Source of the DNA: Sphagnum magellanicum
Taxonomy: Eukaryota > Streptophyta > Sphagnopsida > Sphagnales > Sphagnaceae
Reading direction: 5' to 3'
DNA: 64,000 bases
NCBI GenBank assembly: GCA_021904315.1
Contig: CM038917.1
Location: 14,244,041 to 14,308,040, forward strand
The notes below the pieces were generated by a model. It had not been told where the DNA came from. It made no database searches and saw only the letters and a program-made list of their open reading frames with translations. This document shows positions 46,389 through 58,100 of the stretch, one piece after another; position 1 is the first letter of the stretch; every line of letters starts with the position of its first letter. The translations under genes and the position numbers were made by a program.

Positions 46389-49300
46389 TTGTACATAGCT
46401 ATAAAATTGAGGGAACAAGTATCCTACATGGGTAAATCCTCTAGTACTACTAGCCTACTAGAAATTGGATACAAAAGACATTACATAGAAAAGTGTTTCC
46501 TTCACAACACAAAAAGGTTCATCAATCTAACATTAGGTGTTAGACATGCATGCAAACTTGATGTACCAAGTCTAAATGGAGAGGGACCCATCTCACATAT
46601 TTTTGTGTTGAATAATGTTGGCTCATGTTCCCCCCACACTTTCTCACACCCAAGTAATGTTCAAGGTTTCAGGGACTTTGGATGTTGCTAAACTTTGTCA
46701 CACATGTGGGTGAAAGAAACCAAACCCTTCTTCACAACCTCAAAAGATCCAAAAGCATCAGAAGTTACAAGTTGGTACAATTTGTCATGAGATAGTACAA
46801 AGTATATGTACTGGAAAAAAATAGCTCAAATTGTTGTACCTTCGAATTGTAATAGGCTTCTGCTGAATGAATGAATCTTGCACGACATAATATTCCCACG
46901 AGATTCAAACACTAGAGAAATCAAACATTGAACACCTTTTTTCTTCCTCAACGGAACATTGGAATTTCTTTTTGTATTTGACTTTGTGTGCCACAAAAAT
47001 TCTGTGTTGCCAACTTGCCCAAGTTGTCATGCTCAATCTTCCCCAGATCATCATGACCATGAATTTTTAGGAAAAATATATTCCTTTGTACTTTGAGTGT
47101 GCTTACTCTCGTGAACTTACCTGAAGCTCCCCTTGTCGGCTAAAGTGCATTCACAGAGTTGTTGACTAGATTGCATTCACAGAGGCCTAACACATTCACC
47201 AAGTTGGCCAGAGTGCATTACACTCTGTTTAGATTACACCCTTCTTGTTCCAATTTTTTTCTGAATTTCTTTATGAAGGGTAAGGGACCTCAAGCTACTT
47301 CGAGGCCTCACAGGTTCTCACCCCTTAGACTGCCCTTAGTTCATAGGGTCAAACCTATGAAGCCCCTCTCAAATGGGTTGCCTTACCCTAGACACAAAGT
47401 AGACCATGAAATCATCTTTTGTAAGAAGCAAATGGGTCCCCCCCTTTGTTTACATACCCAAGTTTCCTTTCCTTGCAATATAGAACAACCCATTTGCTGA
47501 ATGATTTGAAATCATCCTTTGCACGATGGGTTTAGACTTATTCCAAAAGGAAACTTGTGCGAAGGATGATTCTGGCTTACACGAGGAATCGGCTTTAGAG
47601 TTTAGACTGCAAAGAAGGAAAGTGAACTTGTGCAAATGATGATTCTGGCTTATGCAGGGAAAGGGTTTTAGAGTTTAGACAATGAGGAAAGGAAAGGAGA
47701 CTTATGCACTGGATGATTCTGGCTTATGCAGCAAGTGGGTTGTTCCAAATGGCAAGGAAAGGAAACTTGGGTTAAGTAAAAGAATGGATGGGGAGGTTGT
47801 GTTTGGGGTGGGTGGGAAGGGGGGGGCATTGGCTTCTTCCATAAGAACACAACACAAGTAGGTATGTCTTGGTTCATGGCATATGGATTCCCTGGTGTTA
47901 CTGGCATCTCCTCCCCCTGATCCACATGATCCTTGGATTCTGTGGTGATGAATCCCCACAATCCCACAAACCCAATTCTGTTGCTGACTTCTCAAAGGCT
48001 TCTTCATCATCAGTACAACCCCCTCACCTATATTTCCAAGTAATGAACCAAACAGAAGAGTATTAGACAAACTTCCAACTCCTCTCTTTCTCTGTCTCAA
48101 CTACAGATGTGATCACTAGGACCTCTCAGATGATAGCAAGAATGTATGTATGCATGCTGTTCTTTTTTTTGTGGGTCTTGTTATGTTTGATAAGTTAGCT
48201 GCTGTTTTGTGGAGTTTTTTGATAGTGTTTCTTAAGTTAGCTGTTGCTCTGTTCCTCTTTTCAGGCTGTTCACAGAACAGCAGCTAGGAGGATCTTCTTA
48301 AGATTGCCTTTTACTATGCAATGGGCAGCCTGGCTGGATTATACATCCTTTGTGCCTTTGATGTTTTGGGCACGGGCAAGGAATTAGCAGTTGTTCATTT
48401 TTTTAATCCTTCAATTTCATGGACAGATTTTCTGAACAAAGATTTGTGATCATGGAAATGGTGGTTTTGCAAAGTTTGAATTGTTTCGCACCTTTGGAAA
48501 TGAGACTATCAGTTATACCACTGATTTCTGAAGAAGACTGAAACATGATCAGGACTGCAAAGGTGTCGTGTCCCATGGTGGCTCCAAGGAGATGAAATTC
48601 AGAGATCTGGTGATCATGATCACCCAGACTGGATGCTCATCTACTTGAAGCCATCTTGGGACCCGACATAGGCTACTGCAAATGTCACAAGTACCTCGCT
48701 CAATACTAGGTATTCATCCCCGAATTGTGCACAATTCTTTAAACTCCCATCACATTTTTTGTGTGGAGATCTAGTTCATGAGTCTAGAAGCTTAAAATTT
48801 GGTCCATGGTTTTTTTGCAAAGGGTCTGCTTCATACTTTACAGTCCTGTTTATTGTGGAATTATAGGTTTATGATGAGCCTTCCCTTCATGAAAAAGAAA
48901 ACCGACAGCTAGCTTCGGACCATCTCTTGTATGCTACAAATTAAGAATGAATGTGGCTTCAGGATCTCCGACATGTAATCTGCAGGAAAACTTGACAAGT
49001 TTGCTTGGAGGCAGATATGGACAGAAGAGTATAAGGACTGGGTTTTTTTTAATCCCACTCATGAGCTTGAACTGCAATTTGTTCATGTCTGAACAATTTT
49101 CAAGAAACAATCAGGGTGCAAGCTTGGTGTGTGTTTTCTATTCATGCCATTGCAATTGCTTCCTTACTGCATGAAGTTCTTCTCTCAGGGTTGGGGGGGG
49201 GGTGTTCAGAGGTTCCACCAGACGCATCTGATGCACATCCCAAGATCTCCATCTCCATCTCTTCTTGTTTTTCTGTGTGCGAGGAATCCGCACACGCAAT

Positions 49301-49430
49301 TCATAAAGCAAGCAAATTGCAGGCGTTGAGAGAGACGCCGGCGCCGGCGCCGGCGCCGGCAGTGGCGGCGGAAAGCTGTAACAGACGAGATGTAACGTCA
49401 AGTTGCAGGCGGTAACATCTCAGCCACCCC
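46389..49430. other. Gene-like composition island with no recognised gene
   Basis: About 3 kb with balanced composition, unlike the flanking AT-rich DNA and similar to the introns and UTRs of the three genes. Open frames reach 132 codons (minus, 47,702-48,100), but none resembles a family I know and codon patterns look random. The stretch 48,100-49,180 could be untranslated or non-coding RNA sequence. It ends in a GCCGGC-rich patch at 49,330-49,375 beside the large palindrome. It might be the remains or an edge of a host gene broken by the transposon. Confidence 0.35.
47457..47776. repeat. Foldback structure enclosing three tandem repeats
   Basis: The arm CCCAAGTTTCCTTTCCTTGC (47,457 on) pairs with GCAAGGAAAGGAAACTTGGG (ending about 47,776). 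The pairing continues through ACAACCCA/TGGGTTGT. Between the arms are three copies of a roughly 70-bp unit containing ACTTGTGCxxxxGATGATTC and TCTGGCTTA, starting near 47,553, 47,623 and 47,700. Confidence 0.75.
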
Positions 49431-49442
49431 GCCCTTTACGAT

Positions 49443-49618
49443 TCGGCAACTATGATCGGACGGTTGAGAACTTACTAGTGTGGTGGTCGGCAACTATGAA
49501 CGGACGGTTGAGAACTTACTAGTGTGGTGGTTGGCAACTATGATCGGACGGTTGAGAACTTACTAGTGTGGTGGTCGGCAACTATGATCGGACGGTTGAG
49601 AACTTACTAATGTGGTGG
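49443..49618. repeat. Four tandem copies of a 44-bp subterminal unit in the left arm
   Basis: Units start at 49,443, 49,487, 49,531 and 49,575. Each reads GGCAACTATGATCGGACGG then TTGAGAACTTACTAGTG and TGGTGG, with one to three differences. The right arm has a single inverted copy (about 50,597-50,644). Subterminal tandem motifs of this kind are typical binding sites for CACTA-type transposases. Confidence 0.93.
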
Positions 49619-50031
49619 TGGAGGGTTTGCATCCTTACCGTTCACGAACGAACGAATGCATCCATGCACGTATGCGTTCAACTGTGAAAAAACAAGATGC
49701 ATTTTTCATCCTTCATCCATATTAGAATGAAAATTGCAATAAATTTCATCCATCATCCATATAATTCCTTCTTTTGAAGCATGAAAAAGTACCCCCAGTC
49801 TAAAGCTGGTGGGGGGAAGGGGGGAGGGGTTTGTTTTTTTTCACATGGAGCCATTTGATAGGCCCACCACCAATATTTTTGGAATATGGGGAGGGGGGGA
49901 GGTGGGGCACTTCCGCAACAAACCTAGACATGCTTCCCTACCCCAAAATAGAAGATGCTTTGTTATGCTTCCCCTTTTGGGCCCCCCTCCTCACCAAGGT
50001 GAATATTGGCCTTTCAAACATAGAGTTCTTT

Positions 50032-50172
50032 CACTAGAAAAAAAAAAATTATTTCTCGACTTGTTTTAGGTGATTAAAAATGTCTTTTGTAATTATTTTT
50101 GATAAAAAATAATGATAAAAAACACTTTTAATCACCTAAGACAAGTCGAGAAATGAGCTTTTTTTTCTAGTG
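50032..50172. mobile_element. 141-bp inner hairpin bounded by CACTAG/CTAGTG at the centre of the palindrome
   Basis: The innermost part starts CACTAGAAAAAAAA and ends TTTTTTTTCTAGTG. The inner arms pair almost completely (ATTTCTCGACTTGT / ACAAGTCGAGAAAT; AGGTGATTAAAA / TTTTAATCACCT). The flanking bases are themselves complementary (TTCTTT / AAAGAA) and not directly repeated. The boundary is therefore part of the large palindrome and not a simple insertion with a target duplication. Confidence 0.6.
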
Positions 50173-50653
50173 AAAGAACTCTATGTTTGAAAGGCCAATA
50201 TTCACCTTGGTGAGGATGGGGGGGGGCCAAAGGGGAAACATAACAAAGCATCTTCTATTTTGGGGAGGGAAGCATGTCTAGGTTTTTATGTTGCGGAAGT
50301 GCCCCACCTCCCCCCCCCCTTCCCCGTATTCCAAAAATATTGGTGGTGGGCCTATCAAATGGCTCCATGTAGAAAAAGACAAAACCCCCACCCTTCCCCC
50401 TCACCAGCTTTAGACTGGGGGTACTTTTTCATGCTTCAAAAGAAGGAATTATATGGATGATGGATGAAATTTATTACGATTTTTCATTCTAATATGGATG
50501 AAGGATGAAAAATGCATCTTGTTTTTTCATAGTTGAACGCATATGTGCATGGATGCGTACGTTCGTTCATTTGTGAACGGTAAAGATGCAAACCTTCCAC
50601 CATTACACTAGTAAGTTCTCAACCATCCGATCATAGTTGTCGAATCGTAAAGG

Positions 50654-50696
50654 CCGACGCCTAAGACAATCGAAAAATGGGATTTTTGTACTAGTG
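50654..50696 (-). mobile_element. CACTA-type terminus at the right end of the palindrome
   Basis: Read on the minus strand, the end is CACTAGTACAAAAATCCC, followed by TTTTTCGATTGTCTTAGGCG and then the palindrome arm. CACTAGTACAAAA fits the terminal inverted repeat of CACTA (En/Spm) elements. The left side of the palindrome lacks this terminus; the match stops at the CCTTTACG at 49,433. Confidence 0.65.
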
Positions 50697-51220
50697 TTTT
50701 GATATGATAGTATCTTGTCTGGTTTCAGAAATGTCAATTTTTGGGAGAAATTATCTATCTATGCAGGAAGGTAGTTTGTTTTGTTTTGTTTGTACTTATG
50801 AGATCCACCGAACTGGGATGCTTTAGATCGGGTTCTTGGTCTCTTTGGAAGGCTCTCTCGAGAGGAGGAGAGGGGTGCATGGGACTTGGTTCCATGACGC
50901 TTGGACCAATGTTGTAATGGTATATCGGGTACATTCATAGTATGTGCATTGGTATGTATTAAGATATTTCAGAACCTATTTGTTGGGTACGTTTTGGAAT
51001 ATATATTTAGATTGATTTCTAAAACCTAAGGTTTTTTTTATTTATTGTGTGGACATACTTAGGTTGAAACATAAGGATCAAAATTTTGAAATGTTTTTTA
51101 TATTGTGTTGAGACCAATACTTAGGGTGAGAGATTGATGTTGGGAGAGGTAGGTGTAATGATAATTAGGGCAAATATTTTGAGCTTAAAAAAAATCTTGG
51201 GATCTTTTTTTGTTAAACAC
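50697..51220. other. Intervening AT-rich stretch, nothing recognised
   Basis: It shares GGTATATCGGGTAC / GGTATGTATT words with similar blocks near 3,400 and 17,500, but no defined element could be outlined. Confidence 0.3.
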
Positions 51221-51249
51221 TTGATTGTTGCAGTCAATGAACTTATGGA

Positions 51250-52180
51250 ATATGGTGGGAAGTCTCTTGCCAAACACACAATGCTCAAGATTTAGCTCTT
51301 TCCAAGGGGCCATTAATTCTTGGTCTATAGTGAAGTTGGATCATGATGATGAAAGCAAAAGACCAATCAGTTGTTGCTTGAGTGCAATCAAAGAATCTAT
51401 GTTTGAAGGTTTCTTGTACACCCATGTTACAATAGGGGTAGCTCGTATCAATGTTAGAATTTGCACACAATCACCAAAAATTGATAGCAACAACTCTATG
51501 GTAAATCGACCATATAAAGGCACACTCTTTTTGTAACCTATTTTTGCTCGCACCTTTCTCCAAGAAGGATTGAAGGAAGAAGGGAGGACCCAGACCATTT
51601 ATCTACAATGGACTTGGAAAGATCTAAGGCATGTATTCGTCCCCTACATGCCTTGATTGTGTAATCAACTATACCTATTTCAAAATCCCATTTTTAAAGA
51701 CTTGAATCGAAATAGAGAGAGTCAAGGGGGCCTACTAGCATAAGATAAGAAGATGTGCCTTTGGTGATTTTAACAATTCTACAAAGCTTGCCAAATCCAA
51801 AGAAAAGCTTGGGGCTTCCCTCACCATCAAGAATGAGAGAGTCTTCAAGATTATAAACCTATTGTGTACATCTTGACCTCTTTAGGTACATGAAAAGTGC
51901 AATTAGTTTGACCAAGGATTAAATTAAACTAGCTTGAAATTTGTATGACATAGATGGGGATGGGGTTGTACGAATTGTTTGAGAATAACCCAATCCAATT
52001 GCCATGTTTGTATTTCCATTGCCCTTTAATCAACCTATTCAAATTAACAGCTTTAGCCTCCTCCAAACCAAATTGATCTCTAATTTCTTCCCATGGTTTG
52101 AATTCCTCTAACTAGGTATCCCAAATATTTAACAATTGCTTTAAACCTTTGATATAAAGGGAGTGACTCTTGAGTGAAAA
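51250..52180 (-). pseudogene. LINE relic, 3' part (zinc-binding reverse-transcriptase tail)
   Basis: Minus-strand translation includes SYPYCNMGVQETFKHRFFDC (about 51,458-51,399). This has the C-x2-C...H-x3-C pattern of the zf-RVT region at the end of plant LINE polyproteins, here with one Cys changed to Tyr-Pro-Tyr-Cys context. Upstream at 51,598-51,341 are WRKVRAKIGYKKSV and FTIELLLSIFGDCVQ. Further pieces (LGYLVRGI, SIWFGG) extend it to about 52,170. Stops and frameshifts are many. It is the downstream part of the element at 55.1-58.6 kb. Confidence 0.6.
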
Positions 52181-52969
52181 CACACTAGGTGGGCAACTTT
52201 GGTAGTTTCATGACATGTGATTAAAGTATACACTTGCAAAATGTGTTGCATTTAATTTTCAGTTTCACTTTTGGTGTTTGGGCTATATATTTTGAATTTC
52301 ACAAAGTTAATGCTATATAATTTTTTTGAAAAAATATTAAATTCAAGAAATAATGGGCATATAGATGGTATTGTAATATAATAGAGCCCATTTTTAAAAA
52401 AATATTGCATTAGATTTTGATTTGAATTACTCAACCAAAAAACAATTGAAATGAAAATTTTAAAAATGGTCCACCTCACATATCTTGTCATCTTCCATTT
52501 GAAACTGATTATTTGTCAAAATGTTAATTTACCACATATTTATGAACATTGCATTGAAAAACACCCATTTGTGATATGATAATTATCAAAATTTTCACAT
52601 GGCTCATGAATTTATTTCAATCATATGGGATCACAATGTTTAATAGATATTAAAATTTTCATAAGGATTAAAAATCATTTCAATCATTTTGTGAATATAT
52701 TTGCATTTTGAATGTTTTGACATTTTTTTTTGGCAAAAATATATTCTAACATCACATCATATAAAATAAGAAATTGTAGTTTTTTTAACATTTGATTTTT
52801 TTGGGTTTTGACCTACCATAATATGCAAAGACATTGTGTAAATCCTTTATAATAATGACATGATTGAAGTTCAAACATGGAACCCCTAAAAAAAGTACAA
52901 TGTGACAACAATTTTAGCCCCCTTATAATGTGCCTCTACCCTCCTTTCAATGGACCAACCAAACAAACC

Positions 52970-53150
52970 TCTTTTGAAATGAAAACTCCAAGATATGTTT
53001 TGGTGTGGGATGGGGTAATACAACTCAAACCTTTTGAAATGAAAGCTTCACCAAATGTTTTGTGTGGGATGGGGTAATATAATTTGGGCCTTTTACAATG
53101 AAAGGTCCATAAGATGTTTTGGTGTAAAATAGGGTAATACAACTTGAGCT
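52970..53150. repeat. Three direct repeats of about 62 bp
   Basis: Each copy contains TTTTGAAATGAAA or a close variant, then AAxATGTTTTGGTGTGGGAT and GGGGTAATACAACT. The last copy is the most diverged. The overlapping open frames here simply reflect the repeats. Confidence 0.8.
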
Positions 53151-53759
53151 CCACATATGTATCTTAAAGGCCATCTTTTTCCATGTTCAACCAATGTCCT
53201 TAGATTTTAGAACCAGCAAATTGTTGATATTTGTCCACAAAACTCCAAAGCATGTTAAAGGGCCATTTTTTATGAGGTGATGGTGTTGCTTTGGACAATC
53301 TATAACGAAGGAAGAATTAAAGATTGGATTCACTTGGTTAACATGCCAACATAATCCATTTGATAAGTGAAATTTTGAAATTTTTTTCTAGGTCTATGCA
53401 TCTAAATCATCTATTTTTTCATTCAATGCAACAATTTAACCCACCTTTAGAAATCATGTGATTTTTCAAGAGGTTCAAGTTGATTAATTTGATTAATGGA
53501 CATGTACATTTTGATTAAAGCCCAAGAATTAAAATGACACATGTATTTTTTAATCAATCAACTTGATTGTAATGGTTTACTTGATTACATACATATAGTT
53601 AAATTATATAACCTTAGTCAAAATGGCCAATGACTTTTAGTAAAGTGGAACATTTAGTTAAGATGGTTATTGATTTTTAATAAAAATGATTAATGATCTT
53701 TATTCAAATGGAACATTTAGTCAAGGTGGCTAATGATTTTTTGTCAAATACAACATGGT

Positions 53760-54060
53760 CTACTACCCTATGTATTTACCTCCTACCTATTCACCCACTT
53801 ATTTACTTACTTATTACCCACCCACCAACACACCCACCCGCCTACTTATTATTTATTTTCCTACCTATTTATTTACTTATACCTTTTCACTTACATACTT
53901 ACTTACATATATTTTTTCACCTTCGTATAACCTACTTATTTATGTACCCATCTAATACCTGCATATTACCTACCTATCCACCCACTTACTTACTTAAGTG
54001 CATTTTTTGACCTACCTAAACCTATTTACTACCTACCTATCTACTTATTTACCTAGACCT
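53760..54060. repeat. Degenerate TACC/TTAC tetranucleotide array
   Basis: About 300 bp made almost entirely of CTAC, TTAC, CCAC and TTAT tetramers in phase blocks. One strand is strongly pyrimidine-rich. Overlapping Tyr/Leu/Pro-rich open frames arise from the repeat and are not genes. Confidence 0.85.
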
Positions 54061-54688
54061 AAGGCAAAAACATCCTTGGGTGGTACCATAAAAAATGTCA
54101 CACCTTGATTTTCCTAGACCTATTGAACTTTGAAAAATTATAAGAAAAATTTAAATAAATATTTTCATATATTTTTAATGGGTACATTTATTAGGTTCCA
54201 TAAATTTTGAATTTTCCATGATATCAATAATATTAGATATTTTGATGTATCATTGCATGTAAATTTTTTTAAAAGAATGTTATGCTAATTCTTTTCCTTG
54301 AAGTTTTTGTTTAAGAACACAAATTTGAAACATGATTTGAAAACTTTCTTGAGAATTTTTTTCCTAAGGTAATTTGGAAGTCATTTTTTAAAAAAGGAAA
54401 TTAATTGAATAAATATTTTAGTCCTGAATTTTCAAAGTTAAAACTATCAATTTCTAATGGCGCACTTTTGATTAGGAATATGAAATTTTCAAAAAAATTA
54501 ATTTTTTAAATTCCAAAATAAACTTCAAATTATATATTAGTTGCAATTCATAAACATGAGAAAAAAATAATTTATAGTTGTGAAATTTTTTAAAGTAAAG
54601 GGCTCATGAAAATGATATGGTTATTTTTGGTTCTTTAACCATTTTTTGAAATGGTTCTTAATGGTACCACCCAAGAATGTTTTCATCC

Positions 54689-54690
<2 letters not shown>

Positions 54691-54732
<42 letters not shown>

Positions 54733-54740
54733 GTAATAAT
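54691..54740. repeat. (AAT)n microsatellite
   Basis: About fifteen AAT/TAA units with one TAG interruption near the right end. Confidence 0.95.
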
Positions 54741-55104
54741 AAAATGATTTTAATTTTAGTATAAATCTGACCCAATCAAATTGTCCACTATTTACTAATC
54801 AAATAATTAATCATTTTTTAAGGCAAAATGACAAGGTCCAAATTGATTACCCAATCATGTTAACAAGTTTTAATCGACTTGTCCATATTGATATGGTGGT
54901 CTTATTCATGCCTGTCATTTTTGGGTATTTAAAAAATAAAAAACCCAATAAAAAAACCATGAATCGTAATAATGACCATTTAACTTAGGTGTAAGTCAAA
55001 ATTTTGTGCCTAGTCCAAAGAAAATTCCCAACCATAACACGAGTTATCTTAATTTCTTTCTAAAATCTTGCCTAGATTATTAAAAAATACCAAAGAAAGG
55101 AAAT

Positions 55105-58100
55105 GAGATTATTATTAACTACAACCATTCTACTAGCTAGTGAAATTTTCGTGGTAAAACAATAGGAGATTTCTTTTAAGTTTGTTTAAAAGAAATTTAT
55201 CAACATCTGCAACATCCAAGTTGGGGCCAAAAGGGTTTCCCAACAATTTTAAAGGATTTTTTTCTTTTGTTCACTTCCAAACAAAAGAATGGATCCATGA
55301 AGGCTAATCACCATTTAAGCTTTGATAATATGCAAGGTCCTTCTATCATTGAATTGAAGACTTGGGGTAGTTTTGAAATCATGGCAAATGTTCACCATGT
55401 TGTTGATGAATCTTTCTTCAACCTTAAAAGTTAATGAGGTGTCATTGTCATATTGGGAAATGAATTGTTTTTCCTTTCCTAGTAAAAACACCCTTGCTTT
55501 TCTTTGTGTTCAACTGTTTACTTGACCATAACATTTAGAACTTCACCTACAAGGATGAATAAATAAAGAACAAGCAAGTAGCCCTACCTTACCCCATGTT
55601 GGACTTGGAAAGAAGGTGATTTGGATCCATTAACATTAACACGCGATTCTACATCTACAAAAAGGATGTGAATCATGTCAATGTAGTTAAGTGCCATCCC
55701 AAACTTCTCCAACACATCAAACAAAAAGGTCCATGAAATTTTATCATATGCCTCAAAAAAGTCCAATTTTAAGAAGATCACATCTTGTTTTGAGTGTTTA
55801 GCCCAATCAAAGTTTCTTGCAAGAGGAGGACATTTTCTAAGATATGGTGCAAAGGGAGGAAAATAGTTTAATTTGGGTCTATGATTTCCATTAAAATTGG
55901 TTGGAGTTGAATCTACAAGGCCTTGGCAAAGATGTTATATGCAACATTCAACAAACTAATGGGCCTTTAGTTGGAAAGCTCTTCATAGATCCCACTTTCA
56001 TGAATGAACATGATAATGTTTTTGGTAGCACCTCAAGGTAGGGCATGATTTTCAATTGAAGAAAGAATCATCCTCTAGTAATCTTCACCAAATATGTCCC
56101 AAAAAATGTGAAACGTTTGACTCCCACACCATTAGGGCTAAGGGACTTGCATGTAACCATGCTTTTAGCTACATGTTTTAGCTATTCTTGTGTTATTGGG
56201 GCCACTAGCTTCTCATTCGTGATTGCAAAAAACTTTTGTGGGAAAGATCTCAAAACCTTTTCCTTAACTACTTGGTCTATTTTTGAGGAGAATTGTTCCT
56301 TGTATAGGTTTGCATAAAACTCCTAGCAAACTTGCTCCAATTCCTTTCAGTTTCATGTCAATGAGCCATCCTTCCTTTTAAGTTTAGTAATTATTGAAGA
56401 TTTAGGTTTTTCTTTCATTTTAACAAAAAAAATCTGAAACATTGAATTGCCTTTTTGTCACCATCTTGATCTAACTTTGATCTATTGACCTTCAAGTGTT
56501 TTGTTTTCATGTGTTTGTAAGAGAGTGCATAGTTCATTAACTTGAAATTGTAGTGAATAATTAGAAAAATCCTCATGAAGTTGGATTTGAACTTTTTAAA
56601 CCCCCATTTTAGTTTGACTTCTTCAACCTTGAATTTAACCAAAAGATTCTTTTGCAAAAAATCTTGTAAAATTTTATCACTTTACACATTTTGTAAAAGA
56701 AACCCAAATCACCAATCGAGCTTTAAATCCTCTTGATGTTTTCATTATCTTTATCCAACCATTTCATGCCCATTTTCCAAATAACCCCACCTTTTCTCTT
56801 TGAACCAATCTCAATGATGCTTAAGACTAAACTATGGTTAGACCTTGAGCCATCTCAAGGAATCTTGTACTTTGATAATTGGATTTTAAATAATGGTTAT
56901 TTCTTTGGTGTGTAAATCATATCTAAGCAAGCCATGACTCTTTGCCCATTGTCTCTAGAATTGTATCAAGAATAAGTAGGACTTCATGTTTTGAAAACAA
57001 TGTCTTCCATTGCAAAGGTTTCTTTAACTTCATCCCAAAGTTCTCTTTCATAAAGAGGCATTAGTCAACCACAAGTAGAAGATTTATCCATTGCACCCTC
57101 TACCATGTTAAAGTTTCCAAAGAAAATCCATTTGTAACATTGAAAGAGTTCTTACAGCATCTTGTTTCAAAGAGTGCAATGTTTCCATGGGTTGTTGGGG
57201 GCATAGACATTGGTTAATCCAATATCTCCTTTTGGAAGGTTCTTTAATTTAACCCAAACCTTTCTATTATTTTGAAAAAAACCAAATTTTTTGATAAAAA
57301 AATTCCATTTATTATGAACAAATATGCTAACTCCTCTTTTACCAATTCCATTAAGAGCATTATCATTATTGTACCCTACGAAAGTTTTTTTAGTCTAGCT
57401 TACAACTCCTAACCACATTTTAGATTAAAACTTTTTAACTATGTCACCTTTTAACTTATGTTTTTGAATCAAGAAGAAATCAACAATTGGATTATATTGT
57501 TTGATGTAAAAACTTGATTACAACAACTATTTTGGGTCATTGAGCCCTTGAACATTATGTTAGGATCTTAACTTTCATGGGTCAACAAAAGGAAAAGTGG
57601 ATTAGTCGAAGCTTTGGCCACCCGCACTATGTTTTCATCCATAGTTTAAATATGGGTGGGTGTTGATTTTGGAAAGCCTTGCGAATTTGGGGTAGCAAGT
57701 TGGCATCCTACTATTGAACTTGTATGTCCAATTATTTCATCGAAATCTTGTAGAAGAATCTTCCCCATGTGCTTGACATTTGGACTAGGGGGTAAGTTGA
57801 GAAGTCTATTATTTGTTACATTTTCTTAGATGTAATTAGTATCCTTAATGTCTATCAACATTTTTTGTGAAATTCTTGGTTTTAACATCTATTGCAATTC
57901 AAATAACCTTCATATTTGCATGTTGATTAAAGAGCACTTGCAAATAGGATTATGATTGTTCCATAATTTTAATGGTAGTTGGTGGTTAATGAAATGCTTG
58001 ATTTATGTAGTTCTTTGTGGTTGGTGCTTTCAAAATATCAGGTGTTTCCTTAACCATATCCAACTCCTGTTTGTAGGGGATGGAAGAATTCAAACAATGT

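Larger units (their letters stand above)
49433..50657. repeat. Near-palindromic inverted repeat, arms about 600 bp
   Basis: The sequence from about 49,433 (TTTACGATTCGGCAAC) pairs with the reverse complement of the sequence ending at about 50,653 (GTTGTCGAATCGTAAA). The pairing continues inward through GAACGAACGAATGCATCC, CATCCTTCATCCATATTAG, TAATTCCTTCTTTTGAAGC, GTACCCCCAGTCTAAAGC, TTTGATAGGCCCACCACC, GGTGAATATTGGCC and ATTTCTCGACTTG. It meets at a short loop near 50,095. The arms differ by small indels and substitutions, mainly in G/C-runs and in the number of 44-bp units. As RNA or single-stranded DNA this would fold into one very long hairpin. Confidence 0.92.
52190..55100. other. About 2.9 kb of low-complexity DNA splitting the LINE relic
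   Basis: The two halves of the LINE are in the right order and orientation but separated by this AT-rich segment without coding blocks. It contains a 62-bp triplicate (52,970-53,150), a TACC/TTAC tetranucleotide array (53,760-54,060) and an (AAT)n microsatellite (54,691-54,740). No terminal repeats marking one clean insertion were found; it may be several insertions plus expansion of simple repeats. Confidence 0.45.

Noticed and set aside
47159-48100. Open frames of 113 and 132 codons in the composition island
   Set aside because: They overlap on opposite strands, cross the foldback or a G-run, and resemble no protein family I know.
49443-49618. Regular 44-bp repeats as a possible CRISPR-like array
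   Set aside because: The units are contiguous with no unique spacers, and the host is a plant. They are a tandem repeat in a transposon end.
53693-54010. 105-codon Tyr/Leu/Pro/Thr-rich open frame
   Set aside because: It is a translation of the tetranucleotide array. Overlapping frames of similar composition exist in the other phases.
55584-56317. Plus-strand open frames at 56,108-56,317 as coding
   Set aside because: They are antisense to the minus-strand LINE reverse-transcriptase region, which explains the openness.
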